Of a stretch of 64,000 nt of DNA, positions 1-8,130 are shown in pieces. This DNA is from Streptomyces longisporoflavus (GTDB lineage Bacteria; Actinomycetota; Actinomycetes; Streptomycetales; Streptomycetaceae). The notes under the pieces were generated by a model. The model worked only from the letters and a program-made list of their open reading frames with translations. It was not told the DNA's origin and made no database searches. Position 1 is the stretch's first letter. The number at the start of each line of letters is the position of its first letter. The translations under genes were made by a program, and so were the position numbers. The DNA lies in assembly GCF_014649775.1 (NCBI RefSeq), contig NZ_BMTR01000005.1, positions 1 through 64,000 on the forward strand. The letters are read 5' to 3'.

Positions 1-63
1 GATCGCCCCCACAACCGGAAGCAAAACAGCCGCCGTGACTACACCACCCAGCGGGACATGACC

Positions 64-450
64 ATCGACTGTGTTCCTGCCGGGTGCGGACTGGTTCGTC
101 GGGGCCGACCGGCAGAGGGTGAGGTGCGCGGCTGCTCCGGGAATCGCTGCCGCTCTCGTCAAGCGGGTGCGGACTGGTTCGTCGGGGTGGCCGCCGGGCG
201 CGAAGGGGTAGGGGGCGGCGGTATAGGAACCGGCGATCGGCGCCTGTCCGGGGCAGGGTCGGAGCGGTCCGGCGTCGACCGGAGAGCCGATCGCATCCGA
301 TTGCAGGAAAGTCCCACACAACGAGGCGCTGAGGGAGGGGATGGCGGGACTTTCCTGCGATCGGCGAGGAGGCCGGGGGGGGGGTGGGGCACCAACTTTG
401 GCAAAGTTGCGTTCTGGCAGGCTGGGGGCGCGCGGGGTGCGCGATGCGCC
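64..450. repeat. Left arm of a large imperfect inverted repeat
   Basis: Positions 64-123 are the exact reverse complement of 1672-1731 (60 bp). Further inward, 147-200 pairs with about 1597-1649 with few mismatches, and 390-449 pairs with about 1305-1378. Inside the arm GTGCGGACTGGTTCGTCGGG occurs twice (about 86 and 168). A small palindromic stretch AACTTTGGCAAAGTT lies near 394-408. No convincing coding frame is present: the open frames here are Gly/Arg-rich and overlap on both strands. Confidence 0.85.
303..358. repeat. Hairpin with 13-bp perfect stem
   Basis: GCAGGAAAGTCCC at 303-315 pairs with GGGACTTTCCTGC at 346-358 across a 30-nt loop. A sister hairpin with nearly the same stem sits in the right arm at 1393-1448. 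Confidence 0.8.
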
Positions 451-589
451 CCCTGGGAGTGAGGTGCCGGGCCCTCCGGCAGGCACGTGGCCGGTGAGCG
501 AACGGTTCGTCGCTGGCGGCGGGCAACCGTGGTGCTAGAGGGGCGGCAATCCCGCGACGCTGGGCCCGAGGGCCCAGGTGCCAAGGTGC

Positions 590-1260
590 CCAGGTGTCAG
601 GACGGCAGCCACCAGCAGAGAGCGGCGGCTCGCGCCAGCTGGTGCCCCGGCGGCAGCCGCCAGCGAGACGCGCCAGCCGACGCCTGGGGTGGCAGTCGCC
701 AGCGGAGAGCGGGTCGCCCCAGTCGGTGCCAGGGTCGCCAGCCGCCAGCGGAGAGCGGCTCGGGCCACCTGGGGCCAGGGCCGGCAGCCGCCAACTGAGA
801 GCGAGACGCGCCAGCCGATGCCCGGGGTGGCAGCCGCCAGCTGAGAGCGGGGCGCCCCAGTCGGTGCCCGGGTGGCAGCCGCCAGCCGAAAGTTCGACGC
901 GCCAGCCGAGAGCGCGGCTCGTGCCACCCGGTGCCAGGGCCGGCAGCCGTTAGGCGAGAGCGAGCTGCGTCAGTTGGTGCGTGGGGTGGCAGCCGCCAGC
1001 CGAGAGCGCGGCTCGTGCCACCCGGTGCCAGGGCCGGCAGCCGTTAGGCGAGAGCGAGCTGCGTCAGTTGGTGCGTGGGGTGGCAGCCGCCAGCCGAGAG
1101 CGCGGCTCGTGCCACCCGGTGCCAGGGCCGGCAGCCGTTAGGCGAGAGCGAGCTGCGTCAGTTGGTGCCTGGGGTGGCGGACGCGAGGCGAGAGTGGGGC
1201 GCGTCAGCCGGTGTCCGGGGCGGCAGCCGCCAGCCGAGAGCGAGACGCGCCAGCCGGTGC
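590..1260. repeat. Degenerate GC-rich tandem repeat array between the inverted arms
   Basis: A motif built on GGCAGCCGCCAGC followed by GAGAGCG and a GGTGCC segment recurs roughly every 40-48 bp. Copies diverge toward the left and become nearly identical between 901 and 1182. The array is open in several frames on both strands, as expected for low-complexity GC-rich DNA, and I see no real gene in it. Confidence 0.8.
901..1182. repeat. 94-bp tandem repeat, three near-identical copies
   Basis: Copies start at 901, 995 and 1089. The first two are essentially identical. The third has a C for G near 1169 and diverges in its last bases. The near-identity points to recent amplification by slippage or unequal crossing-over within the older degenerate array. 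Confidence 0.9.
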
Positions 1261-1273
1261 CGGGGACCGGCAC

Positions 1274-1297
1274 CTGACTCTGACTCTGACTCTGACT
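1274..1297. repeat. Hexanucleotide microsatellite CTGACT x4
   Basis: Four perfect CTGACT units lie end to end at the junction between the tandem core and the right inverted arm. Confidence 0.9.
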
Positions 1298-1304
1298 CCG
1301 AGAC

Positions 1305-1731
1305 GGCGCATCGCGCATCCCGCGCGCCCCCCGCCTGCCAGAACACAACTTTGCCGAAGTTGGTGCCCCACCCCCCGGCCCCACACCGGAATGCAGAAAA
1401 GTCCCGCCGTACTCGCCCTCCGCCCGGCGTGGCGTGGGACTTTCCTGCAATCCCCTCCGCAACCGGCCGACTGGCACCCGCCGACAGCGGCTGCCAACCC
1501 CGCACGCCCCGCCCTCTGGCGCCCGCCCCGGCAGATACGGTCCACAGGCGCTTGACGAGACCGGCACCCCGACCCAACGGGCTGCGCACCTCACCCTCCG
1601 GCGGCCACCCCCGACGAACCAGTCCGCACTCGCTTGACGAGAGCGGCAGGCCAAACTAACCCGCTGCGCAGCTCACCCTCTGCCGGTCGGCCCCGACGAA
1701 CCAGTCCGCACCCGGCAGGAACACAGTCGAT
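1305..1731. repeat. Right arm of the large inverted repeat
   Basis: This is the reverse-complement counterpart of the left arm, ending in the 60-bp exact match at 1672-1731. It carries AACTTTGCCGAAGTTG (degenerate palindrome, about 1346-1361) and a duplicated CGACGAACCAGTCCGCAC segment, mirroring the left arm. Confidence 0.85.
1393..1448. repeat. Hairpin in right arm, counterpart of 303-358
   Basis: GCAGAAAAGTCCC at 1393-1405 can pair with GGGACTTTCCTGC at 1436-1448, with one mismatch out of 13. Confidence 0.75.
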
Positions 1732-1954
1732 CCCACGGCGCCTGGTCGAGAGTCCCGCTCCCGGGCCGTCCGGTCGTCTTCCCTCGCGCGGTGGAGGGAC
1801 GGGAGTCAAGGGTGGAGCGCAGCGGAATCGGCGCAGCCGACGCGACGTAGGAGCGCCCTTTACGCCCGGCCCGCAACCGCCAAACTCCGGAGAACCGGAC
1901 GGCACCGGTAACCCACCCCGTCGCCGGACCAGCACAGCACCCCCCGCCCGGACG
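1732..1954. other. Non-coding stretch between repeat and DUF397 gene
   Basis: I see no gene, convincing promoter or terminator here. It separates the right inverted arm from the stop codon of the minus-strand DUF397 gene. Confidence 0.5.
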
Positions 1955-2155
1955 TCAGTTGGCCGCGCGGACGTCCGTGACGAAGGCCGACCAGGCCCCG
2001 GCGCCGATGAGCAGGGCGGGGCCCTCGGGGTTCTTGCTGTCCCGCACCGGGACGACGCCGGGGACTCCGTCGGCTACCTCGACGCAGTTGTCGCTGTCGC
2101 CGCTGCTGTAGGTGCTCTTGCGCCAGCGGGTGTCGCTCAGGTCGTACTCGCGCAT
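1955..2155 (-). CDS. DUF397 domain-containing protein
   Basis: The 66-aa protein begins MREYDLSDTRWRKSTYSS, and the W-RKS-YS segment followed by CVEVAD and VRDSKNPEGPAL is the DUF397 signature. Its ATG at 2155 lies inside the 3' end of the upstream regulator gene (19-nt overlap), which implies translational coupling. DUF397 partners of XRE regulators have been described in S. coelicolor as Scr1/Scr2-type toxin-antitoxin-like pairs, with the DUF397 protein as the small effector. That assignment rests on the family. The molecular target cannot be read from sequence. Confidence 0.9.
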   Translation of the reverse strand: MREYDLSDTRWRKSTYSSGDSDNCVEVADGVPGVVPVRDSKNPEGPALLIGAGAWSAFVTDVRAAN

Positions 2156-2970
2156 CGTCTGTAGTCCTTTGCCACCGACTCGATCAGGGCCAGGGACGCC
2201 CTCGGCGACTCCGCGACGGCCCTGAGCAGATCGTAAGCCGCCTGTACGCGCTTCACCACAGCTGGATCGTCCAGCAGATTCGCCGAATTCACGGCCTCTG
2301 TATAGACAGTTGGCGGCGCGTCCTCGAACTCCATGAGCTTCATCATCTTGCCCATCTTCGGGTACGCCCCCGCCGCGAACGGGATCACCTGGACCAACAC
2401 CTTGCGCTCCCGCATCATCGAGGCGAGACGTTCCAGTTGCTCGGCCATGGTGGTGGCCCCACCGACCCGTGTGCGCAGGACGGTCTCGTGGAGGACCACC
2501 CAATACTTGGGACGTGTAGCGTCCTTGAGGATCACGGCGCGGTCCATGCGTGCCCTCAGAAACTCTTCGGCGTACTCCTCGGTGGCCAGCGGATTGCTCG
2601 CGACGAAGAGAGCGCGTGCGTACTCAGGAGTCTGCAGGAGTCCCGGGATCAGAGCTGGTTCGAACTCGGAGAGCTGTGTCGCCAGCCGCTCAAGCTCCAC
2701 CACGTGCGCAAAGCACTCCGTATACGGCTGATCCCTAATCAGCTTGCGCCACATCCGCTCGAAAAAGCCGTCGGTTTGTAGGATCTCGTCCAGCCTCTGT
2801 GCTACATCCAACTGTGGTTTCCGAATGGCCTGTTCGAATTGGCCGATGTAGCCGCCGGAAACAAATACCTGTACCCCCAGTGCCGACTGGGTGAAACCGG
2901 CGTCCTCCCGGCGACGCTTCAGCTCTGCGCCGAAGAACTCCCACGCTGCTTGACGTGAACCATTGGCCAT
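2137..2970 (-). CDS. XRE-family HTH regulator with DUF5753 domain (Scr1-type)
   Basis: This 277-aa protein starts MANGSRQAAWEFF. An N-terminal Cro/C1-type helix-turn-helix spans about residues 10-70 (ELKRRREDAGFTQSALG). A C-terminal DUF5753 region follows, containing PGLLQTPEYARAL and the RVQAAYDLLRAVA segment typical of these Streptomyces regulators. The start at 2970 gives the family's usual length, although the frame stays open far upstream. It overlaps the downstream DUF397 gene by 19 nt and diverges from the small gene at 3089. The likely role is DNA-binding partner or antitoxin of the pair, often linked to development or antibiotic control in Streptomyces. Confidence 0.92.
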   Translation of the reverse strand: MANGSRQAAWEFFGAELKRRREDAGFTQSALGVQVFVSGGYIGQFEQAIRKPQLDVAQRLDEILQTDGFFERMWRKLIRDQPYTECFAHVVELERLATQLSEFEPALIPGLLQTPEYARALFVASNPLATEEYAEEFLRARMDRAVILKDATRPKYWVVLHETVLRTRVGGATTMAEQLERLASMMRERKVLVQVIPFAAGAYPKMGKMMKLMEFEDAPPTVYTEAVNSANLLDDPAVVKRVQAAYDLLRAVAESPRASLALIESVAKDYRRCASTT

Positions 2971-3088
2971 GGCCAACCACCCTTCGCTGCGCCGCAGTTG
3001 TAGGGCGCAGACACCTGCCGAGTGTAGGGCTGACCCGTCACCATCGAGACACGAAGCGTGAAATCCGATGGGAAAGGGGAGCCACGTC

Positions 3089-3340
3089 ATGAGTGAAAGC
3101 AGGGAGCACTCGGCGCTATGCGTCGAAGAAGCGGAGGACACCGTGAAGGAATTGCGTTCCGCACTCGCGAGGGCCGGAATTATTCTCCCGTCATTGCGGA
3201 TCGACCCCACATCCCGGGCCCGCGAAGCGCCCTGTCCGCGCATCGAATTGGGCGGATGTTCCGTCGATACGGCCGCACGCCTCGCCGCCGCGCTGCCACA
3301 CGGCGCCGGCGTCGAAAGCGAGGATCCGAAGTGGACCTGA
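3089..3340 (+). CDS. Small hypothetical protein (83 aa)
   Basis: It starts MSESREHSALCVEEAED at the ATG at 3089, eight bases after a strong GGAAAGGGGAG ribosome site at 3071-3081. An in-frame ATG at 3068 lacks such a site. The N-terminus is acidic and the middle contains a short Ala/Leu-rich stretch. There is no signal peptide or membrane segment. Its stop overlaps the next GTG, so the two small genes are coupled. It sits divergently from the XRE/DUF397 pair, where such small proteins are common, but I do not recognise a function. Confidence 0.7.
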   Translation: MSESREHSALCVEEAEDTVKELRSALARAGIILPSLRIDPTSRAREAPCPRIELGGCSVDTAARLAAALPHGAGVESEDPKWT

Positions 3341-3573
3341 ATCGCGATGCGGGGCCACAAGAACTCCCCGTAGGCGCCTACGCCGTGGATACCCGTACCG
3401 GACAAGTCGGCAGGGTCATGGGCAGCGAAGGGCCCTACGTCCAGCTCCGCCCCTTCGGCGGCGGGCGGGAGTGGGACTGTGCGCCGGACGCGCTCAGGAC
3501 CGCCACCGACTCCGAGCGGATCAGCGCCGCCACCGCCTACGTGAACGCACGGAGCCGGGGTGAAGTCCCGTGA
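3331..3573 (+). CDS. Small hypothetical protein (80 aa)
   Basis: The GTG at 3331 overlaps the upstream stop by 10 nt, and GAGGATCC provides the ribosome site. The protein (DLNRDAGPQELPVGAYAVD...) has a compact beta-rich look: VGAYAVDTRTGQVGRVMG, then VQLRPFGGGREWDCAP, then a helical end. This pattern is seen in many short Streptomyces proteins next to XRE/DUF397 loci. There are no membrane segments. The function is unknown. Confidence 0.75.
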   Translation: MDLNRDAGPQELPVGAYAVDTRTGQVGRVMGSEGPYVQLRPFGGGREWDCAPDALRTATDSERISAATAYVNARSRGEVP

Positions 3574-3589
3574 CGTAAGGTGCGGGCGC

Positions 3590-4219
3590 ATGGCCATATG
3601 GAAGTGGAGCAAGCCGAAGGTCGAGTCCAGATATCCGGCGCCGCTCACCATGCACCAGCTCTGGATGGTGTCGCTGAGCGCGCCGGTCAGCAGGGACAAG
3701 GACGCCTCCCGGACGACCCTGTATCCGTTCAGCCGTATCGATGACCGCAAGGCCGAGAAGTGGCTGGCCGAGCAGTGGGAGATCACCGCGCCCGGGCAAC
3801 TGCTCGGGCGCCTGAACGGGCTCGCGAGCACCGGATATCGCGCCATGGCCCAGCGGCGCCTCGGCGTCGCACCGCTGGCCTGGGACATCGCGCTCTACGT
3901 GGACATCTCACGGCGCGGCTTCGCCTGCGGGATGCTGAGCGAGGCCGACACCTGGGCCCGGCTCAAGAACGTCGTACCGACCGTCGCCGGCACGTACTCC
4001 TCCTGGCGGGAGTACGCCGACCACTACCTCCTCGGCCGGCAGGTCTGGCGGGACAGCCTCAGCGGCACCGGGGACCAGGACTTTCCCGCGCCCCAAGCTG
4101 TTTCCGACGCCCACCTCCAGGCCCTCCTCGACCCGGCGAACCGGACGAGCCCGTGGACCCTCGCCCCCTGGGAGGCCATCAGCCGCCCGGACCACGCCCG
4201 CCCCGCCCGCCGGCGTTAG
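3590..4219 (+). CDS. DUF1266 domain-containing protein
   Basis: This 209-aa protein starts MAIWKWSKPKVESRYPAP. It has a DUF1266-like core: RIDDRKAEKWLAEQWEI, then LAWDIALYVDISRRGFACG and WARLKNVV. The last part has YADHYLLGRQVWR, the conserved segment of this family, which is often found in phage-like or polymorphic toxin-associated contexts. No enzymatic function is established. It follows the two small genes closely and may be co-transcribed with them. Its stop overlaps the convergent AIM24 gene by 4 nt. Confidence 0.8.
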   Translation: MAIWKWSKPKVESRYPAPLTMHQLWMVSLSAPVSRDKDASRTTLYPFSRIDDRKAEKWLAEQWEITAPGQLLGRLNGLASTGYRAMAQRRLGVAPLAWDIALYVDISRRGFACGMLSEADTWARLKNVVPTVAGTYSSWREYADHYLLGRQVWRDSLSGTGDQDFPAPQAVSDAHLQALLDPANRTSPWTLAPWEAISRPDHARPARRR

Positions 4220-4893
4220 TGCTGCTGCGGCTTCTGCGGGGTCGCCTCGCTCGGGCGCACGATGACGTACCCCTCGCCCCGCAGCATCAGCTGCACCGCC
4301 TCCCCGGAACCGCCCCTGAGCATCGAGCCGACGGACTGCGAGCGGTGCAGGGAGGTGTCCAGGTTCGCGGTCCAGCCGACGACCGCGTCCGTGTCGACGT
4401 ACACCGGCTGCTGGGGCGAGACCGGGATCACCAGCGGGTTGCCGTCGCAGACCAGGCCGAGCTGCCCGGCGCCCGTGAAGACACTGTTGAACAGGCCGCC
4501 GCCCGTGACGCCCGCGCCCTTCACCGTCTTGATCTCGTACGAGAGGGTCGCGTCGAAGCACAGGACGTTGCGGCCGTTGACGGTGAGGACGTCGCCCGGC
4601 TCGATGTCGACGATGAAGCAGTTCTGCGCCTCGTTCGCGAACCACGCCTCGCCCTGGCCGCGCACCGCCATGAGGGGCAGGCCCTCGCCGGTCATCGCCC
4701 GCTTGAGCATGCCGCCCACGCCCTGGCCCTTGCGCTCGAACTGCAGGTCGCCGCGGTAGGCGATCATCGCGCCCTGCCGTGCGTGCATCTCGCCGTTGAC
4801 CGCGTACTTGATGGACTTGGCGTTCTGCAGGGTCATCCCGGGGGCGACGGCCTGCTGCGCCATGTGCTCGCTGGAGAACAGCTCACTCTTCAT
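4216..4893 (-). CDS. AIM24 family protein (DUF124/TIGR00266-like)
   Basis: This 225-aa protein has the beta-helical pattern of the AIM24 family: MHARQGAMIAYRGDLQFERK, many glycines, GDVLTVNGRNVLCFD, and a C-terminal GSGEAVQLMLRGEGYV repeat-like end. In mitochondria AIM24 is linked to inner-membrane organisation, and the bacterial role is not defined. There is no signal peptide. It is divergent from recO, and a 22-bp tandem duplication lies between them. Confidence 0.88.
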   Translation of the reverse strand: MKSELFSSEHMAQQAVAPGMTLQNAKSIKYAVNGEMHARQGAMIAYRGDLQFERKGQGVGGMLKRAMTGEGLPLMAVRGQGEAWFANEAQNCFIVDIEPGDVLTVNGRNVLCFDATLSYEIKTVKGAGVTGGGLFNSVFTGAGQLGLVCDGNPLVIPVSPQQPVYVDTDAVVGWTANLDTSLHRSQSVGSMLRGGSGEAVQLMLRGEGYVIVRPSEATPQKPQQH

Positions 4894-4950
4894 GCGGGCA
4901 TTTTGTCAGGTGTCAGTCATATCGCCAGAGGGTCGGACGCCCCAGTACGG

Positions 4951-4994
4951 CTGCCGGTGACCCCGGCCCCGGCTGCCGGTGACCCCGGCCCCGG
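4951..4994. repeat. 22-bp tandem duplication upstream of recO
   Basis: The unit CTGCCGGTGACCCCGG plus CCCCGG occurs twice in direct tandem (4951-4972, 4973-4994). It is flanked by GGGTCGGAC (4930-4938) and its complement GTCCGACCC (4997-5005), which could form an outer stem in the AIM24/recO divergent region. Confidence 0.8.
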
Positions 4995-5024
4995 CTGTCC
5001 GACCCGTACGCGAGAATGGGGTCC

Positions 5025-5777
5025 ATGAGTCTGTTCCGTGATGACGGCATCGTGCTGCGCACCCAGAAGCTGGGTGAGGCGGACCGCATCATCACGCTGC
5101 TCACCCGCAGTCACGGCCGGGTCCGCGCCGTCGCCCGCGGCGTGCGGCGCACGAAATCCAAGTTCGGGGCGCGGCTGGAACCCTTCTCCCACGTCGACGT
5201 GCAGTTCTTCGCGCGCGGCAGCGAACTCATCGGGCGCGGACTTCCGTTGTGCACGCAGAGTGAGACCATCGCTCCGTACGGTGGCGGGATCGTCACCGAC
5301 TACGCCCGCTACACCGCGGGTACGGCCATGCTGGAGACGGCGGAACGGTTCACCGATCATGAGGGCGAGCCCGCCGTGCAGCAGTATCTGCTGCTCGTGG
5401 GCGGCCTTCGGACCCTCGCCAACGGCGAGCACGAGCCGCATCTCATCCTCGACGCGTTCCTTCTCCGCTCCCTCGCCGTGAACGGCTACGCGCCCAGCTT
5501 CGACTCCTGCGCGAAGTGCGGAATGCCCGGACCGAACCGGTTCTTCTCCGTGGCCGCGGGCGGCTCCGTCTGCGCCGACTGCCGGGTGCCCGGCAGCGTC
5601 GTACCCTCGTTGGAAGCCCTCGGCCTGCTCGGCGCGCTGCTCACCGGAGACTGGGAGACGGCGGACGCGTGCGAGGCGCGGCATGTCAGGGAGGGCAGTG
5701 GGCTTGTTTCCGCCTATCTGCACTGGCACTTGGAGCGCGGGCTCCGCTCATTGCGGTACGTAGAGAAAACCACGTAA
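5025..5777 (+). CDS. recO: DNA repair protein RecO
   Basis: This 250-aa protein acts with RecF/RecR in recombinational repair, loading RecA on gapped DNA. The N-terminus [20 protein letters not shown] is the conserved OB-fold start (residues 1-80). A C-terminal zinc finger is visible as CAKCGMP and CADCRVP. The start at 5025 is preferred over an in-frame ATG 9 nt upstream because RecO proteins begin MSLFRDDG. It lies upstream of uppS in the same direction with a gap of about 43 nt, the usual Streptomyces order. Confidence 0.96.
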   Translation: MSLFRDDGIVLRTQKLGEADRIITLLTRSHGRVRAVARGVRRTKSKFGARLEPFSHVDVQFFARGSELIGRGLPLCTQSETIAPYGGGIVTDYARYTAGTAMLETAERFTDHEGEPAVQQYLLLVGGLRTLANGEHEPHLILDAFLLRSLAVNGYAPSFDSCAKCGMPGPNRFFSVAAGGSVCADCRVPGSVVPSLEALGLLGALLTGDWETADACEARHVREGSGLVSAYLHWHLERGLRSLRYVEKTT

Positions 5778-5820
5778 GCACGTCACGTACAGAGAACAGC
5801 TAGGTAGGAGAGAGCCCCCC

Positions 5821-6642
5821 ATGGCACGACGCGGAATCCTCGGACGGTCCCGCCGTGAGTACAAGGTCCCCGAGCCGCACCCCTCGGGCGCCCGCCCGCC
5901 GAAGATCCCCGGCGAGCTGGTGCCGCAGCATGTGGCGTGCGTCATGGACGGCAACGGACGCTGGGCCAAGGAGCGGGGGCTGCCGCGCACCGAGGGGCAC
6001 AAGGTGGGCGAGGGCGTCGTCCTCGACGTGCTCAAGGGCTGCCTGGAGATGGGCGTCAAGAACCTCTCGCTCTACGCCTTCTCGACCGAGAACTGGAAGC
6101 GCTCGCCCGACGAGGTCCGCTTCCTGATGAACTTCAACCGCGACGTCATCCGGCGCCGGCGCGACGAGATGAACGAGCTGGGCATCCGTATCCGTTGGGT
6201 GGGGCGCATGCCCAAGATGTGGAAGTCCGTCGTCCAGGAGCTCCAGATCGCCCAGGAGCAGACCGTCGACAACGACGCGATGACCCTGTACTTCTGCGTC
6301 AACTACGGCGGGCGTGCCGAGATCGCGGACGCCGCGCAGGCCATCGCGCGCGACGTGGCCGCGGGCAGGCTCGATCCCTCGAAGGTGAACGAGAAGACCT
6401 TCGCCAAGTACATGTACTACCCGGACATGCCGGACGTGGACCTGTTCCTGCGCCCGAGCGGCGAGCAGCGCACGTCCAACTACCTGATCTGGCAGTCCAG
6501 TTACGCCGAGATGGTCTTCCAGGACGTCCTGTGGCCCGACTTCGACCGGCGCGACCTGTGGCGCGCCTGCCTGGAGTACGCCGGGCGCGACCGCCGCTTC
6601 GGCGGGGCGATCCCGAACGAGGAAGAGATCGCGAACAGCTGA
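5821..6642 (+). CDS. uppS: Isoprenyl transferase (polyprenyl diphosphate synthase, UPP synthase family)
   Basis: This 273-aa cis-prenyltransferase condenses isopentenyl diphosphate units to make the long-chain carrier lipid for cell-wall synthesis. Signature blocks are [17 protein letters not shown] (catalytic Asp in MDGNGRW, near residue 43), [12 protein letters not shown], and the C-terminal [19 protein letters not shown]. An AGGAGAG ribosome site precedes the ATG. The gene ends at a strong hairpin shared with convergent zur. Confidence 0.97.
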   Translation: MARRGILGRSRREYKVPEPHPSGARPPKIPGELVPQHVACVMDGNGRWAKERGLPRTEGHKVGEGVVLDVLKGCLEMGVKNLSLYAFSTENWKRSPDEVRFLMNFNRDVIRRRRDEMNELGIRIRWVGRMPKMWKSVVQELQIAQEQTVDNDAMTLYFCVNYGGRAEIADAAQAIARDVAAGRLDPSKVNEKTFAKYMYYPDMPDVDLFLRPSGEQRTSNYLIWQSSYAEMVFQDVLWPDFDRRDLWRACLEYAGRDRRFGGAIPNEEEIANS

Positions 6643-6649
6643 CGCGGAC

Positions 6650-6691
6650 GCAGGGTGGGCCCGCACCGAATCCGGTGCGGGCCCACCCTGC
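6650..6691. terminator. Bidirectional terminator between uppS and zur
   Basis: A perfect 19-bp stem (GCAGGGTGGGCCCGCACCG at 6650-6668 and its complement at 6673-6691) has an AATC loop and sits between two converging genes. There is no T-tract, as is usual in Streptomyces. Confidence 0.9.
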
Positions 6692-6703
6692 GTTCAGCTC
6701 ACG

Positions 6704-7117
6704 TCACTTCTGCGCGCACTCCGCGCATGTGCCGAAGATCTCGACCGTGTGCGCCACGTTCACGTACCCGTGCTCGGAGGCGATCGCCTCGGCCCACTTC
6801 TCGACCGCCGGGCCCTCGACCTCGACCGCCTTGCCGCACACCCGGCAGACCAGGTGATGGTGGTGGTCGCCGGTGGAGCAGCGGCGGTAGACCGACTCGC
6901 CCTCGTCGGTGCGGAGCACGTCGACCTCGCCGGCGTCGGCGAGGGACTGGAGCGTGCGGTAGACCGTGGTCAGGCCCACCGAATCGCCTTTGTGTTTGAG
7001 CATGTCGTGCAGGTCCTGCGCACTGCGGAACTCGTCCACCTCGCCCAGGGCCGCCGCCACCGCGGCGCGCTGCCGGGTGGATCGGCCTCGTACCGGGGGT
7101 CCCGCAGCTGTTGTCAC
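6704..7117 (-). CDS. zur: Zinc uptake regulator Zur (Fur family)
   Basis: The 137-aa Fur-family repressor starts at the GTG at 7117 behind GAGGAGG. It has a winged helix (GLTTVYRTLQSLADAGEVD), the histidine-rich HHHHLVC metal-binding segment, and two CxxC pairs (CRVCGK, CAECAQ) forming the structural zinc site. The Zur rather than Fur assignment rests on location next to znuBCA and on overall resemblance to S. coelicolor Zur as I remember it. Zur represses zinc uptake when zinc is ample, and two Zur-box-like palindromes lie upstream of znuA at 9976-10012. Confidence 0.95.
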   Translation of the reverse strand: MTTAAGPPVRGRSTRQRAAVAAALGEVDEFRSAQDLHDMLKHKGDSVGLTTVYRTLQSLADAGEVDVLRTDEGESVYRRCSTGDHHHHLVCRVCGKAVEVEGPAVEKWAEAIASEHGYVNVAHTVEIFGTCAECAQK

Positions 7118-7206
7118 AGGTGCCTCCTCAACTGATGACTCGCACGATCGCCCGCACATCTTTCATATCCCGTCGGGCCATTGTGCCAGCTCGTGCCAGC
7201 TCGCTC

Positions 7207-8130
7207 TCAGACGGTGACCTCGTCCGCCGGGCGCCGCGCGCCGGGAACGTCCTTGCCGACGTCCTTGCCGGCGTCCGCCGTGCATGTCGCGTCCGCGGCG
7301 GCCACGGCCCGTGCCCGGCGCCTGGCCAGGGGGGTCGCGAGCGCCGTCAGGACGACGAAGACGCCGATCGCCATCAGGACGATCGTCGCTCCGGGCGGCA
7401 CGTCCTGGTAGTACGAGGTGACCGTGCCGGAGAGGGTCACGGCGGTGCCGATGACCACCGACAGGACGAACGTCACCTTGAACGAGCGGGTGATCTGCTG
7501 GGCCGCCGCGACCGGCACCACCATGAGCGCGCTCACCAGGAGCAGGCCCACGACGCGCATCGCGACGGTGACCGTGACGGCGGCGGTGACGGCGATGAGC
7601 AGGTTGAGCGCACGCACGGGCAGCCCGGTGACCCGCGCGAACTCCTCGTCCTGGCTCACCGCGAACAGCTGCTTGCGCAGGCCGATCGTGACGAGGACCA
7701 CAAAGGCGGCGAGCAGGCAGATCGCCGTGACGTCGGAGTCCGAGACCGTCGAGAGCGAGCCGAAGAGGTACGAGGAGAGATTGGCGTTCGAGCCGGTGTC
7801 CGAGAGGTTGATCAGCAGGACACCGCCCGCCATACCGCCGTAGAAGAGCATCGCGAGGGCGATGTCGCCGCGCGTCTTGCCGTACGCCCTGATCAGCTCC
7901 ATCGTCACCGCGCCGACGATCGAGACCAGCGTGGCCATCCACACCGGGCTGGAGTTCAGCAGGAAGCCGAGGCCGACGCCCGTCATGGCGATGTGGCCGA
8001 TGCCGTCGCCCATCAGGGCCTGGCGGCGCTGGACGAGGTAGATGCCGATGGCGGGGGCCGTGATGCCGACGAGGACGGCGGCGATCAGCGCCCGCTGCAT
8101 GAATTCGGTCTGGAAGATTTCCATCATCAT
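7207..8130 (-). CDS. znuB: Zinc ABC transporter permease ZnuB
   Basis: This integral membrane permease (307 aa, about 8-9 hydrophobic segments) belongs to the ABC-3 family. It contains the QRRQALMGDGIGHIAM segment and a DEEFARVTGLPVRALN cytoplasmic loop. Its ATG overlaps the znuC stop (TGATG), giving translational coupling. Three consecutive Met codons make the exact start uncertain by two residues. The C-terminus is a charged tail after ATPLARRRAR. It works with ZnuC and ZnuA in high-affinity zinc import. Confidence 0.95.
   Translation of the reverse strand: MMMEIFQTEFMQRALIAAVLVGITAPAIGIYLVQRRQALMGDGIGHIAMTGVGLGFLLNSSPVWMATLVSIVGAVTMELIRAYGKTRGDIALAMLFYGGMAGGVLLINLSDTGSNANLSSYLFGSLSTVSDSDVTAICLLAAFVVLVTIGLRKQLFAVSQDEEFARVTGLPVRALNLLIAVTAAVTVTVAMRVVGLLLVSALMVVPVAAAQQITRSFKVTFVLSVVIGTAVTLSGTVTSYYQDVPPGATIVLMAIGVFVVLTALATPLARRRARAVAAADATCTADAGKDVGKDVPGARRPADEVTV

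Noticed and set aside
58..1935. Many overlapping open frames through the repeat region, some over 190 codons
   Set aside because: They are Gly/Arg/Pro/Ala-rich, occur on both strands and all frames, and follow the repeat period. None has a ribosome site plus family features.
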